Assembly: GCF_000949475.1 (NCBI RefSeq)
Contig: NZ_JRHC01000001.1
Location: forward strand, 1,736,001 to 1,800,000
Reading direction: 5' to 3'
DNA: 64,000 nt
Source: Draconibacterium sediminis
GTDB taxonomy: Bacteria > Bacteroidota > Bacteroidia > Bacteroidales > Prolixibacteraceae
Within the stretch, counting starts at the first letter, position 1, and each line of letters starts with the position of its first letter. The notes under the pieces are model-generated. The model made no database searches. It was not told where the DNA came from and saw only the letters and a list, made by a program, of their open reading frames with translations. Shown piece after piece: positions 50,376 through 59,795 of the stretch. The position numbers and the translations under genes are program-made.

Positions 50376-50825
50376 TTACTCAACAATTAGTTTTCCTTTC
50401 ATTCCGGCCTGGTAGTGTGCCCTGAAGGTACAGACATATTCGTAAGTCCCTTTTTCATCGGGCACATTAAAAACGATTGAATCTGTTTCGCCAGCGCCCA
50501 GCATTTTTGTTTTGGCAATAACTTTTCCTTCAAGTGCCGGATCGATAAAATCATTGTCTTCGTGCTGTAGTCCCTTGTTCACAAAGTTCATCCCGTCGGT
50601 GCCTTTCTTTAAAAGCACCCAGTTATGTGCCATCATGCTTTTATCATCGATATTACTAACTGTTTTCAGGGTAATTTTCAACTGCTCTCCCGGCGATGCT
50701 TTAATGTTTTCAACCGTAAAGCGCAGATTGTCGTGTCCTTCCATTTTAACTTCTCGTTGTGCCCAGGTATTTACTGCCAAAAACAGCAGCAGCAAAACCG
50801 GGGCAAGTTTTTTTAGTCGTTTCAT
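50376..50825 (-). CDS. Azurin-type cupredoxin
   Basis: 149 residues from the ATG at 50825 (signal peptide MKRLKKLAPVLLLLFLAVNTWAQ). Type-1 copper fold with the expected ligands: His67 in MMAHNWVLL, Cys132, His137 and Met142 in YVCTFRAHYQAGMKG. Blue copper electron carrier in the periplasm. The 5' leader carries a hairpin (GACAGATGGA with TCCATCCGTC, 50871-50895). Co-located with CopB, so both may respond to copper. Confidence 0.93.
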   Translation of the reverse strand: MKRLKKLAPVLLLLFLAVNTWAQREVKMEGHDNLRFTVENIKASPGEQLKITLKTVSNIDDKSMMAHNWVLLKKGTDGMNFVNKGLQHEDNDFIDPALEGKVIAKTKMLGAGETDSIVFNVPDEKGTYEYVCTFRAHYQAGMKGKLIVE

Positions 50826-50870
50826 CTGTATAAATTTTATTTTTTTTTGATGATGTGAAAATTCTAATCT

Positions 50871-50895
50871 GACAGATGGAACCGCTCCATCCGTC
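50871..50895 (-). promoter_or_regulatory. Hairpin in azurin 5' leader
   Basis: GACAGATGGA (50871-50880) and TCCATCCGTC (50886-50895) form a 10-bp stem with one mismatch, inside a wider TGTGAAA/TTTCACA flank. No U tract, so regulatory rather than terminator; speculative. Confidence 0.35.
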
Positions 50896-51002
50896 ACTTT
50901 CACATAAAATTTATTCATTCTTCTATTTGTAGTTCCTGAATGAAAAATTTCATGTTCGTTTCATCGCTTTACTTTTACTTGTTTTGGTGGCGACAGGAGA
51001 TT

Positions 51003-51668
51003 TTATCCCACGGTAACTTCGTTCACTACCTTATTTACACCTTTGGTGTGCATGGTCTGATCCTCAATTTCTTTCCTGATGGGATCGTTGGCCACACATC
51101 CCGAGATGTAAACAGTACCGTTCTCCACCTTTGTTATAATCTTGTTCTCGTCGATTAGTGCACTTTTTTCAAAAGCATTTTTCAGTGTCTGCTGAATTTG
51201 CCGGTCGTTGCTGATCAATTTCGGATTTACCTGGATGCGGTTGTCCATATCGATGACTCCCTTGGTAGAGCTTACAATTTTTCCGGCAGCAATGCTCTCG
51301 CTTTCATTCGAAACATAGCCCGACAATACCACTTTACCCTTGTCAACTTCCACATTAACATTCATCGGGTTAATGCTTTTTTGCCATTTAAAATACTTTT
51401 GAATATTGTCCCTGATATCTGTATCGGAAACGGTCGGCTGATTGGGTTGAAAATCTACCTGAAGATCATTTACCACGTTAAAATCTTTGGCCGCTTCGGT
51501 AGCATCGCGAAGTGCTTCAATTTTTGCACTGTAACTGGGTACATGCCCCTGCAGATGAACTACGCCATCCGTAATACTTACAAATATGTGGTTGATATTC
51601 ACCGCATCGTTATTGGTTAGCCGGTCAATAATGTTCTTTTTAATAATTTCTTCTGGTAATGGTTTCAT
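51003..51668 (-). CDS. Protein with three BON domains (OsmY-like)
   Basis: 221 residues built from three BON domains: IKKNIIDRLTNNDAVNINHIFVSITDGVVHLQGHV; IRDNIQKYFKWQKSINPMNVNVEVDKGKVVLSGYV; and IQQTLKNAFEKSALIDENKIITKVENGTVYISGCV. Each has the characteristic glycine after the second strand. No signal peptide is visible. BON domains are thought to bind phospholipids or other hydrophobic ligands; OsmY is induced by osmotic stress. Divergent from the membrane-protein gene, whose promoter interval shares the TGTGGAA motif. Confidence 0.9.
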   Translation of the reverse strand: MKPLPEEIIKKNIIDRLTNNDAVNINHIFVSITDGVVHLQGHVPSYSAKIEALRDATEAAKDFNVVNDLQVDFQPNQPTVSDTDIRDNIQKYFKWQKSINPMNVNVEVDKGKVVLSGYVSNESESIAAGKIVSSTKGVIDMDNRIQVNPKLISNDRQIQQTLKNAFEKSALIDENKIITKVENGTVYISGCVANDPIRKEIEDQTMHTKGVNKVVNEVTVG

Positions 51669-51970
51669 AATGTATCTGTTTTTATGTTTTACTTTCTAAA
51701 AGTGTGCGATATCTGTACCAGACAGGTGTTTTGTGGAAGTATATTTTTTTCCCCCGGACACTCCCTGTTGTCAGAGCTTTATGGCGGTTTGGTTTTTAAG
51801 AAGTAATTAGCACTCCGGAAATATTGTGGAAAGATTGGCCGCTAAGTGTGTAATATTTCAACAGGATGTGGAAAAGGAAGAGTTGTGTTTCTTGTCAATC
51901 CTGCATTGTGTTTTCCGGCAGATATGCGTAACTTAAATCAAATAAAAGAACCGATAAGAACCGACTTGTT
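51669..51970. other. Divergent promoter interval with TGTGGAA words
   Basis: Contains TTGTGGAAG (51731-51739), TATTGTGGAAAGATTGGCC (51822-51840) and GATGTGGAAAAGG (from 51865), similar to words in the 49.0 and 49.7 kb intervals. No gene or stable hairpin. Confidence 0.5.
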
Positions 51971-52423
51971 ATGCTTACACAATATGTATTGCTTGCTGTT
52001 TTTGGTATCGCCATGGCACATTTCGAGGGAGTGGTGGTGGTTTATCTTCGAAAAGCCATCGGACTGTTGGATGCTGATTCGGAAGCGGGAAATAAAGAAT
52101 TGCTGGAGAAGATTCCAAAACGAACGATAAAGATTGAAATGACGCGCGAGGCCGCAACCATTATTATGTTGGTAACACTGGCATTACTGGTTGGTAATTC
52201 ATGGCTTGACCGGGTAATGGTTTTTCTTTGGACTTTTGCTTTCTGGGATCTGTTCTACTACGTGTCGTTGTACGTGGTGATAAAGTGGCCTACACGGCTA
52301 ACAACAATCGATGTGTTATTTCTGATTCCACGTCCGTGGATTGCCCCGGTTTGGTTCCCGGTGGGCATTTCAACACTCACCATTATTTGTATTGCTGTTT
52401 TTTATTTGTTACCGGGGATGTAA
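51971..52423 (+). CDS. Conserved membrane protein of unknown function
   Basis: 150 residues, four hydrophobic segments: LTQYVLLAVFGIAMAHFEGVVVVYL, AATIIMLVTLALLVGNSWL, VMVFLWTFAFWDLFYYVSLYVVI and WFPVGISTLTIICIAVFYLL. A His-Glu pair in the first span (AHFEG) and an Asp in the third (FWDLFYY) are notable but not diagnostic. The family is not recognised; placement in the stress cluster suggests an envelope role. Confidence 0.75.
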   Translation: MLTQYVLLAVFGIAMAHFEGVVVVYLRKAIGLLDADSEAGNKELLEKIPKRTIKIEMTREAATIIMLVTLALLVGNSWLDRVMVFLWTFAFWDLFYYVSLYVVIKWPTRLTTIDVLFLIPRPWIAPVWFPVGISTLTIICIAVFYLLPGM

Positions 52424-52571
52424 AAAAATACAAAAGCACCCAACCCAAAGGCTAGCGGCTTTTGTATCCTAGCCTAGCTACTATTTTAAATGTATTGAGA
52501 GTCAGCCTAAACATCAGAAAATACTTTTTTGTTTTTTTTGTTTATCATTGCAACTTCAATTTTACTAATTG

Positions 52572-53162
52572 ATGAAAGCACTAACTAACGAGATATTACA
52601 ACTTTTGAATAAACATCAAGAGGCTGCTTTTGAAGTGGTTTTTAAACTGTATTATCCGCGGTTAGTGTATTTTGCAAAAGAGTTTGTTCCCGATAGTGAA
52701 TCCAAAAACCTGGTTCAGGATGCCTTTATTTCCATGTGGGACAAAAAGCCTCAGTTTATTAACGAATCGCAGCTGCAAAGCTATTTGTACACCAACGTAA
52801 AAAACAACTGCCTCATGTTTTTACGACACGAAAAGGTGAAGAAAAAATACAAATCAGAGGCAGCTTTTCAAAAACAAAATCAGATTTATACCGAAGCTTT
52901 GAATGGCCTTGATACTTCAACGGTAACTTTCCAGGAAATCGAATCGATTATTGAAAAAACGCTTTCGGAGCTACCGGATCGTTGCCGCGAGGTTTTTATT
53001 CTGAGCCGTATGGAAGGCAAGAAAAACAAAGAGGTGGCCGAAGCTTTGGATATTTCAGTAAAAGCCGTTGAGGCACAAATTACCAAAGCCCTTAAAACAC
53101 TCCGGGTTTCGCTTAAAGATTATCTCCCATTGGTAGCCTGGCTACTCATCAATGTAAAATAA
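52572..53162 (+). CDS. ECF RNA polymerase sigma factor, Bacteroides expansion type
   Basis: 196 residues from the ATG at 52572. Region 2: HQEAAFEVVFKLYYPRLVYFAKEFVPDSESKNLVQDAFISMWDKKPQF; region 4: LPDRCREVFILSRMEGKKNKEVAEALDISVKAVEAQITKALKTLRVSL. Directs transcription of the downstream PUL genes. Followed 129 bp later by fecR, the usual anti-sigma partner. Confidence 0.95.
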   Translation: MKALTNEILQLLNKHQEAAFEVVFKLYYPRLVYFAKEFVPDSESKNLVQDAFISMWDKKPQFINESQLQSYLYTNVKNNCLMFLRHEKVKKKYKSEAAFQKQNQIYTEALNGLDTSTVTFQEIESIIEKTLSELPDRCREVFILSRMEGKKNKEVAEALDISVKAVEAQITKALKTLRVSLKDYLPLVAWLLINVK

Positions 53163-53291
53163 AAAATATATCTGCGTAATTATTCAGATTATCAAGAGTT
53201 TAAAGAGCTGCTGTTGTGGTTCGTGAAAGTTTATTTGATTTTTTTATAGGGTAAAATCGTAGTTAAGCATTTAACTGGTAACAAACGAAAA

Positions 53292-54272
53292 ATGGATTCG
53301 GAAAAACTAATACATAAAATCACAGAGAAGAAAGCACTGAAAGATTCGGAAGAGCTTTTAAATTATGTCAGTGAGTCGGGCGAGAACACCAAAGAGTACA
53401 TCCGTTACAAAACGCTTTGGGCCATGCTGCAAACCGGAAATGAAATGGACGAAGAAACCGTTAATCAAGGTTACAAAGCGGTAAAACGCAATGTTAATGG
53501 ACGAAGAAAGTCCATCTTGCTAAATATTGCAAAATACGCAGCCATTGTTATTTTGGCCGTGTCGGCCGGATATTTTATTCAGTATAGAGATATAGATTCT
53601 GAAATTGCAATGAACGAGATCTTTGTGCCAAAAGGAAACCGCACATCAGTAGTGTTGCCTGATGGTTCAAAAGTTTGGCTGAGTAATGGCACAAAACTGG
53701 TTTATCCCGAAAGTTTTGTTGGCGATTTCAGAAATGTACAGTTGGAAGGAGAAGGATTTTTTGAAGTTATACATGATGAACATCATCCGTTTATTGTAAA
53801 CGTGGGGGAACACCGCATAAAAGTTTTGGGGACAAAGTTTGCTGTGGTGGCATACCCCGATGACGATGAGGTAAAAGCAGAACTGGTTTCAGGAAAAATT
53901 CAATTTGATATTCATTCTGGTGCTACCGAAGAGAGTTATAAGTCTTTTATGGTAAAACCTATGCATAGTTTAGTTTATGACAAAACCTCCGGGAAGGTTT
54001 ATGAATCAATCATTCCGGATGGTTTTCATGATTACTGGCAAAAAGGAACTTATCGTTTCCGAAATGAATCTTTTGATTCGCTGGCAACAAAAATTGCTCG
54101 TATCTATAACGTGGAAATCATATTTAGCGACGAAGAACTTAAAACCCGAACCTTTACCGGAACCTTAAGTGTTGACGACAATATTTACACTCTAATGGAG
54201 GTATTTAAAAGTGCTTCGGGTAAACCCTTTGGATATAAATTTGACAGTGGAAAAATATATATAGACAAATAA
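53292..54272 (+). CDS. FecR-family anti-sigma factor
   Basis: 326 residues: cytoplasmic N-terminus (sigma binding) of about 75 residues, one span at 77-95 (ILLNIAKYAAIVILAVSAGYFI), a periplasmic FecR domain (VPKGNRTSVVLPDGSKVWLSNGTKLVYPESF, VQLEGEGFFEVIHDEHHPFIV) and a C-terminal DUF4974 module (GTYRFRNESFDSLATKIARIYNVEIIFSDEEL). It holds the sigma factor inactive until the SusC-type receptor with its STN domain signals substrate. Two hairpins lie in the gap before susC. Confidence 0.94.
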   Translation: MDSEKLIHKITEKKALKDSEELLNYVSESGENTKEYIRYKTLWAMLQTGNEMDEETVNQGYKAVKRNVNGRRKSILLNIAKYAAIVILAVSAGYFIQYRDIDSEIAMNEIFVPKGNRTSVVLPDGSKVWLSNGTKLVYPESFVGDFRNVQLEGEGFFEVIHDEHHPFIVNVGEHRIKVLGTKFAVVAYPDDDEVKAELVSGKIQFDIHSGATEESYKSFMVKPMHSLVYDKTSGKVYESIIPDGFHDYWQKGTYRFRNESFDSLATKIARIYNVEIIFSDEELKTRTFTGTLSVDDNIYTLMEVFKSASGKPFGYKFDSGKIYIDK

Positions 54273-54315
54273 CTAAAAACGGAGCGTATGTAAAGAACCA
54301 AATTTATGAATTAAA

Positions 54316-54370
54316 ACGGGAAATGCCTGCTCGCACTTCCCGTCTGTCAGGAAACACGCCAATGTTTCCT
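54316..54370 (+). promoter_or_regulatory. Two hairpins in the susC leader
   Basis: ACGGGAA (54316-54322) with TTCCCGT (54337-54343), and AGGAAACA (54349-54356) with TGTTTCCT (54363-54370) around CGCCAA, the latter followed by TTTG. Either a weak terminator between fecR and susC or an attenuator in the susC leader. Confidence 0.5.
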
Positions 54371-54429
54371 TTTGAGAATCAATAAATAAGCCAATCGGCT
54401 CAATTATCGAACTTTAACACGTTAAATGT

Positions 54430-57400
54430 ATGAAAAAAACTAACATTTGCAATGGGGAGAGTTGTATGCCTCATTTCAAAAAACTATTGAAAATTATGAA
54501 GATCACATGTTTGCTTGTAGTGGTAGCATTTGTGCAGGTTTCGGCCTCAACTTATGCGCAATCAACTAAGTTAACATTGGACATGAAAAATGCCAGACTA
54601 GCTGAACTATTTGAACAAATTGAAAAAACCAGTGAATTCCGCTTTTTTTATGACAGTGACGAAATTGATCTGTCGAAAAGAGTATCAATAACTCAAACAA
54701 ATTCCAATATCGTAGATATTCTCTCGGAAGTTTTTGCCGGAACAGAATATACCTACGAATTAATGGACCGACATATAATTGTCAAACATTCAGAAGTACA
54801 TAATCCTGCTGATGGAATAGCGATTGCATCCCAACAGAGTGGGATTACAGGTATAGTTACCAACAGAAGTGGTGAGCCGTTACCTGGTGTAACCGTTGTG
54901 GTTAAAGGAACGACAAAAGGTACAGTAACACAGTTTGATGGAAGTTACTCTTTATCGAATGTAAAACCGGGTGCAGTACTTGTCTTCTCTTTTATAGGAA
55001 TGGAATCACAAGAGATCGAATTGGGTAACCAAACTTCTGTTAATGTTGAATTAAATGAATCAACTATTGGATTGGAAGAAGTAATTGCCATTGGATACGG
55101 TACACAGAAAAAGGAGTCGTTAACAGGTGCAATTGCCGGTGTTTCGGCAAAAGATATCGAGCAGGTTCCAGCAGCAACGGTTGGTTCTGCACTGGCAGGT
55201 AAAATTGCCGGTGTTTCTTTCCGTATGCCCGACGGACGTCCGGGGGCACATGCCACCATCCAAATTCGTAACATGGGAGATCCGTTATATGTTATCGACG
55301 GAATTCAGAAAGAGTCTGGTCACTTTAACAATTTGTCGCCTAACGATATAGAAAGTATTAGTGTGCTAAAAGACGCGTCGGCAGCAATTTATGGTGTTCG
55401 TGCAGCAAATGGTGTAGTTGTGGTTACAACCAAACGTGGTTCGAAAGGAACCAAAAACTCTATTAATGTGAATGCCTATACGGGTTGGCAAAACTGGTCG
55501 CGTTTTCCTGAAACCGTTGGTGCATACGAGTGGATGCTTGGAAAGGCTTACTCTGAAATGAACCTCGACGGGCATACCAATATTACACAGGATGAGTTGG
55601 ATAAATGGCAGGCAGGCACTGAAACTGGTTACAGAAGTTTCGACTGGTACGATTTTATTATTCAACCTAATGCCCCACAAACATCAATTAATGTAAGCAC
55701 TTCGGGTGGATCAGATAAAATTAACTACTACCTGTCGTTAACACGTTTAGATCAGTCATCGGTACTGGGTCGCGAGTTTACTTTCGGCCGGACCAATTTT
55801 CAGTCGAATATCGATGCGCAAATCAATGACCGATTTAAAGTTGGTGTTTCCATAAACGGAAATATTGAAACACGCGATAATCCTGGTGTTCCGGGAGGTG
55901 ATGATTATTGGGCACCTCGTTTTGCGCTGTTCCGCAACCGTCCAACCGAAAGGCCATACGCTAACGATAATCCCGAGTATATAAACAACATTGGTCACAT
56001 GGCTGAAAACTGGGGTTTGCTAACCAAAGAAAACTCAGGTTACTGGACTGAAAACTGGCGTGCATTGCAATTGAACTTTGTGGCCGAATACGATATTCCG
56101 ATCGACGGACTGAAGTTTAAAGGAACTTATTCGTACTTTATTAAGGACCGTATTATGAATGGTCACGAATACACTTACGAAGCTTATTCTTATTTCCCTG
56201 AAACCGATGAGTATAAAGTAACTTTCTCGATGATGAATCCATGGCGCGAACGTGGTACACACAAACAATTTGAGAATGTAATGATCGGGCAATTAGACTA
56301 TGTGAAATCGTTTGGAGATCATAATATTTCAGCAACTGTTGCCAACGAGCGTATCGAGCGCCGCGATCTGGATGTTTGGGTACACGCTGTTCCAAAAACC
56401 AATGCTTTACCGCTGATTCAGTTCCCTGATATGGATACGTACAACGATAGGGATTACGAAAGTGCCCGTATCGGATACATTGGCCGTTTTAATTACAACT
56501 ATGATAATAAGTATTATTTCGAGTTTGCAAGTAGGTATGATGCTTCATGGAAGTTTGTGTCAAGCAAACGTTGGGGATTCTTCCCTTCAGTTTCTGCAGG
56601 ATGGAGAATTACCGAAGAAAATTTCGCCAAAGCATTGTTAGGTGAAAGCACTTTTAACCTGAAGTTACGCGGATCTTACGGTGAGCTTGGTGACGACAAT
56701 GTAGGTATTGGTGACTTTGATTATATGACGGGTTACAATTATGCATCGCAAGCAGTTGTAATGGATGGCGAGATTATTACCGGAGCCCGCGACCGTGGTG
56801 TGCCAATTACTTCTATTTCGTGGTTTACCAGTAGAATTACCGACATTGGTGCCGATTGGTCGTTGAATAATGGAAAACTTAGTGGTACTGTTGATTATTT
56901 CTACCGGAAACGTGAAGGATTACGAGGTCGGAAATACGATATTTTAATTCCGAATGAAGTAGGTTACGGTTTACCTGATGAAAACGTAAACAGCGATGCT
57001 ACAATGGGAGCTGAAATGTCGATCGCATACGATGGCAATGTTGGAGATTTTCATTATTCAGTAGGTGGTAATATTTCGTATGCAAGAAATAAATTCCTCG
57101 AATCGTATAAACCACGTTTTGGTAACTCATGGGATCATTACAGAAATTCTCAGGAAGATCGTTGGACAGGAACCTTCTGGGGATACGAAGTTGTTGGTCA
57201 GTTTGAGTCTTTCGAACAAATTAATAGCTGGCCGGTAAATAACGACGGTGTTGGTAACCGCGATATGCTTCCGGGCGACCTGATTTACAAAGACGTAAAC
57301 GAAGACGGCGTTATCAATGGTTTAGATGTACGTCCGATTGGTTATCCAAGAGATCGTAACCCAATTGTAAACTTTGGTGTTAACCTGGCTGCTCAGTACA

Positions 57401-57870
57401 AAGGATTTGATATCAGAGCAGACTTCTCGGGTGGTTCAGTATACTCTTACAACCAAAACTGGGAGATGCGCTGGCCTTACCAAAATACTGGTAACCTGTT
57501 AAAGCAATTCTATGATGACAGATGGCACCGCGAAGATCCTTACGATTTAAACAGCGCATGGGTACCGGGACGTTATCCTGCATTACGTTTCAATACTGGA
57601 TGGCATAATAACTACAACAAACAATCAACTTTCTGGTTGACCAATGCTAAATATATCAGGTTACGTACGTTTGAAGTTGGTTACAGCCTGCCGGAAAAAC
57701 TGATTACAAAGGTAGGAATGCAACGTTGCAGGTTATACGTGAATACCTATAACCTATTCTCTCTTGATAACCTGAAAAAACTAGGTGTTGAGCCGGAGGT
57801 AATGGATCCGAACGGATTGCAATATCCTCAAAACAGCATGGTTAATGTTGGTGTAAATCTAACTTTCTAA
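54430..57870 (+). CDS. susC: SusC/RagA-type TonB-linked outer-membrane receptor with STN domain
   Basis: 1146 residues. Signal peptide at MKKTNICNG...YAQ with a membrane-targeting start; STN secretin/TonB short N-terminal domain (about 45-110, LDMKNARLAELFEQIEKTSEF), CarboxypepD-reg (about 135-205, ITGIVTNRSGEPLPGVTVVVKGTTKGTVTQFDGSYSLSNVKPGAVLVFSFIGM), the SusC signature at GYGTQKKESLTGAI, plug domain (about 215-330), then the barrel ending GVNLTF. It imports oligosaccharides with its SusD partner and relays signal to FecR. Directly followed by SusD (14 bp). Confidence 0.97.
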   Translation: MKKTNICNGESCMPHFKKLLKIMKITCLLVVVAFVQVSASTYAQSTKLTLDMKNARLAELFEQIEKTSEFRFFYDSDEIDLSKRVSITQTNSNIVDILSEVFAGTEYTYELMDRHIIVKHSEVHNPADGIAIASQQSGITGIVTNRSGEPLPGVTVVVKGTTKGTVTQFDGSYSLSNVKPGAVLVFSFIGMESQEIELGNQTSVNVELNESTIGLEEVIAIGYGTQKKESLTGAIAGVSAKDIEQVPAATVGSALAGKIAGVSFRMPDGRPGAHATIQIRNMGDPLYVIDGIQKESGHFNNLSPNDIESISVLKDASAAIYGVRAANGVVVVTTKRGSKGTKNSINVNAYTGWQNWSRFPETVGAYEWMLGKAYSEMNLDGHTNITQDELDKWQAGTETGYRSFDWYDFIIQPNAPQTSINVSTSGGSDKINYYLSLTRLDQSSVLGREFTFGRTNFQSNIDAQINDRFKVGVSINGNIETRDNPGVPGGDDYWAPRFALFRNRPTERPYANDNPEYINNIGHMAENWGLLTKENSGYWTENWRALQLNFVAEYDIPIDGLKFKGTYSYFIKDRIMNGHEYTYEAYSYFPETDEYKVTFSMMNPWRERGTHKQFENVMIGQLDYVKSFGDHNISATVANERIERRDLDVWVHAVPKTNALPLIQFPDMDTYNDRDYESARIGYIGRFNYNYDNKYYFEFASRYDASWKFVSSKRWGFFPSVSAGWRITEENFAKALLGESTFNLKLRGSYGELGDDNVGIGDFDYMTGYNYASQAVVMDGEIITGARDRGVPITSISWFTSRITDIGADWSLNNGKLSGTVDYFYRKREGLRGRKYDILIPNEVGYGLPDENVNSDATMGAEMSIAYDGNVGDFHYSVGGNISYARNKFLESYKPRFGNSWDHYRNSQEDRWTGTFWGYEVVGQFESFEQINSWPVNNDGVGNRDMLPGDLIYKDVNEDGVINGLDVRPIGYPRDRNPIVNFGVNLAAQYKGFDIRADFSGGSVYSYNQNWEMRWPYQNTGNLLKQFYDDRWHREDPYDLNSAWVPGRYPALRFNTGWHNNYNKQSTFWLTNAKYIRLRTFEVGYSLPEKLITKVGMQRCRLYVNTYNLFSLDNLKKLGVEPEVMDPNGLQYPQNSMVNVGVNLTF

Positions 57871-57884
57871 TTTTTAAAATTTGA

Positions 57885-59777
57885 ATGAATATGAAAAAGA
57901 TATTATATATACTGATCTTTCTAATGGCCTTCAACTGGGGCTGTAACGATGATGATTTTCTGGACCGGGAGCCAACCAATATCCTGCTTGACGAACAAGT
58001 TTGGAGTGATGAAGCGCTGATTTTTTCAGTTATCAGCGATTTGTATTTTCGGATTCCTGAGTATCAGTCGGTAAATTATTGGCAAGGTTATGCTGATTTT
58101 GATGAAGCATTTGCTTCGAATTTCGGCGATTACGGGCGTCATAAAAACAACGATTGGGGATATGGCGAATGGGGACTTTGGAACTATGGTTACATTCGCG
58201 AATTGAACCTGTTCATTCAGAAGGCTCAATCAGATCTTACCAGTGATTTGGATCCTGCTGTAAAAGCTCGATTTATTGCTGAAGGTCGTTTCCTAAGAGC
58301 CAATGCATACTTCGAATTGGTAAAACGTATGGGTGGTGTTCCTCTTATTCTTGAACCATTGGAATATGATTTTAGTGGCGATGCAACATATTTGCAACAT
58401 CCGCGAGCAAAAGAAGCTGAAATCTATGATTTTGTGCTTAGCGAATTGGATGCTGTCAAAAGCGACTTGCCAGACGATGCAAACATAAAAAGTCGCGCAA
58501 CACAAGGCCTTGTTTTGGCAATGAAAGCACGTGTGGCAATTTATGCTGCATCAATTGCAAAATACGGTGTAAACACACCTAACGTTAGCTTGCCAGGAGG
58601 CGAAGTTGGTATTGCTGCCAACCTTGCCGATGGTTATTATACTCAGGCATTAAGTGCTGCTGAAGAATTGATTAAAAGCGGAACCTATTCGTTATACAAC
58701 AAGAAAGAAGATCTGTCGGAAAATTTTGCCAATATTTTTATTGATAAGGCGAATAACCCGGAAGTGATTTTTGTACGCGATTACGTTCAAAGTGAACGAT
58801 TTGATGGAAGAGCGAACACCTGGACTTTAGTGAACCAGCCTTGGTCTGGTGCTGAGGATTTGGAAGGTGGTCGTACAAATCCATCTTTAAACCTGGTACA
58901 GTCGTTCGAAATGCTGGATAATAGTTTTGCCACTTTCCAAACAACTACTGAAGAGGGTGATTACATTTTCTTCAACGATCCTATGGATATGTTTGCAGGT
59001 CGCGATCCCCGTCTGGCAGGAACAGTTATTCTTCCCGGATCAAAATTCAAAGGTAAAGATCTTGATATTTGGGCTGGATATCAACTGGCTGATGGAAGTG
59101 TAATTACCGGCGACGAGTTTGGACAACGTAAGGTGTTGCCTGGTTCGGAAACTCCTGTACAGGTAGTAGGTTTCGATGGTCCTATCGACGGCCGTGAATA
59201 CAGTGCTCAAAGTGGTTTTTATGTACGCAAGTTTATGGATACTGCAACCGGTTCAGGTCAGCGTGGTTTGAAATCGGACAGATGGTGGGTTCGCTACCGT
59301 TTGGCAGAAACTTACCTGGTTGCTGCTGAAGCTGCTTTTGAGTTGGGTAATTCAGGAAAAGCTGCCGATTATATGAATGATGTTCGTCGTCGTGCCGGAT
59401 TTACTACAGACCTTACTGCTGCTGATATTACTTTCGACCGTATTGCTCACGAACGTAAAGTTGAGTTGGCTTTTGAAGGACACCAGCTTTGGGATCTGAA
59501 ACGCTGGCGTTTGGCCCACATTGTATTCAATGGCGAAAAAGTTGATTTAACTGATAAACCCTGGAAAGCCGACGAAGTGAGTACTCGCGTATTTGGTTTA
59601 TGGCCATACAAGTATTACGAGCCGGGAAGTCCGAACGATGGTAAATGGATTTTTAAACAAGTTCTGCCGGGACAGGTAACCGGAGCCGATCGCTTCCGTT
59701 TAGGAAACTACTACTCGTTTATTAACGATGATATAAGAAATAACAATCCGCAAATTGTTAAGAACCCTAATCAATAA
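57885..59777 (+). CDS. susD: SusD/RagB-type substrate-binding lipoprotein
   Basis: 630 residues, lipobox Cys20 (FLMAFNWGC). TPR-like helical scaffold with the family marks FLDREPTNILLDEQVWSDEALI, ARFIAEGRFLRANAYFELVKRMGGVPLI, and the C-terminal RLAETYLVAAEAAFELGNSGKAADYMNDVRRRAG with HERKVELAFEGHQLWDLKRW. Two possible starts, 57885 or 57891. Surface lid that delivers the glycan to SusC. Middle of the PUL operon. Confidence 0.96.
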   Translation: MNMKKILYILIFLMAFNWGCNDDDFLDREPTNILLDEQVWSDEALIFSVISDLYFRIPEYQSVNYWQGYADFDEAFASNFGDYGRHKNNDWGYGEWGLWNYGYIRELNLFIQKAQSDLTSDLDPAVKARFIAEGRFLRANAYFELVKRMGGVPLILEPLEYDFSGDATYLQHPRAKEAEIYDFVLSELDAVKSDLPDDANIKSRATQGLVLAMKARVAIYAASIAKYGVNTPNVSLPGGEVGIAANLADGYYTQALSAAEELIKSGTYSLYNKKEDLSENFANIFIDKANNPEVIFVRDYVQSERFDGRANTWTLVNQPWSGAEDLEGGRTNPSLNLVQSFEMLDNSFATFQTTTEEGDYIFFNDPMDMFAGRDPRLAGTVILPGSKFKGKDLDIWAGYQLADGSVITGDEFGQRKVLPGSETPVQVVGFDGPIDGREYSAQSGFYVRKFMDTATGSGQRGLKSDRWWVRYRLAETYLVAAEAAFELGNSGKAADYMNDVRRRAGFTTDLTAADITFDRIAHERKVELAFEGHQLWDLKRWRLAHIVFNGEKVDLTDKPWKADEVSTRVFGLWPYKYYEPGSPNDGKWIFKQVLPGQVTGADRFRLGNYYSFINDDIRNNNPQIVKNPNQ

Positions 59778-59795
59778 CCTTTAAAGGAGAATACA

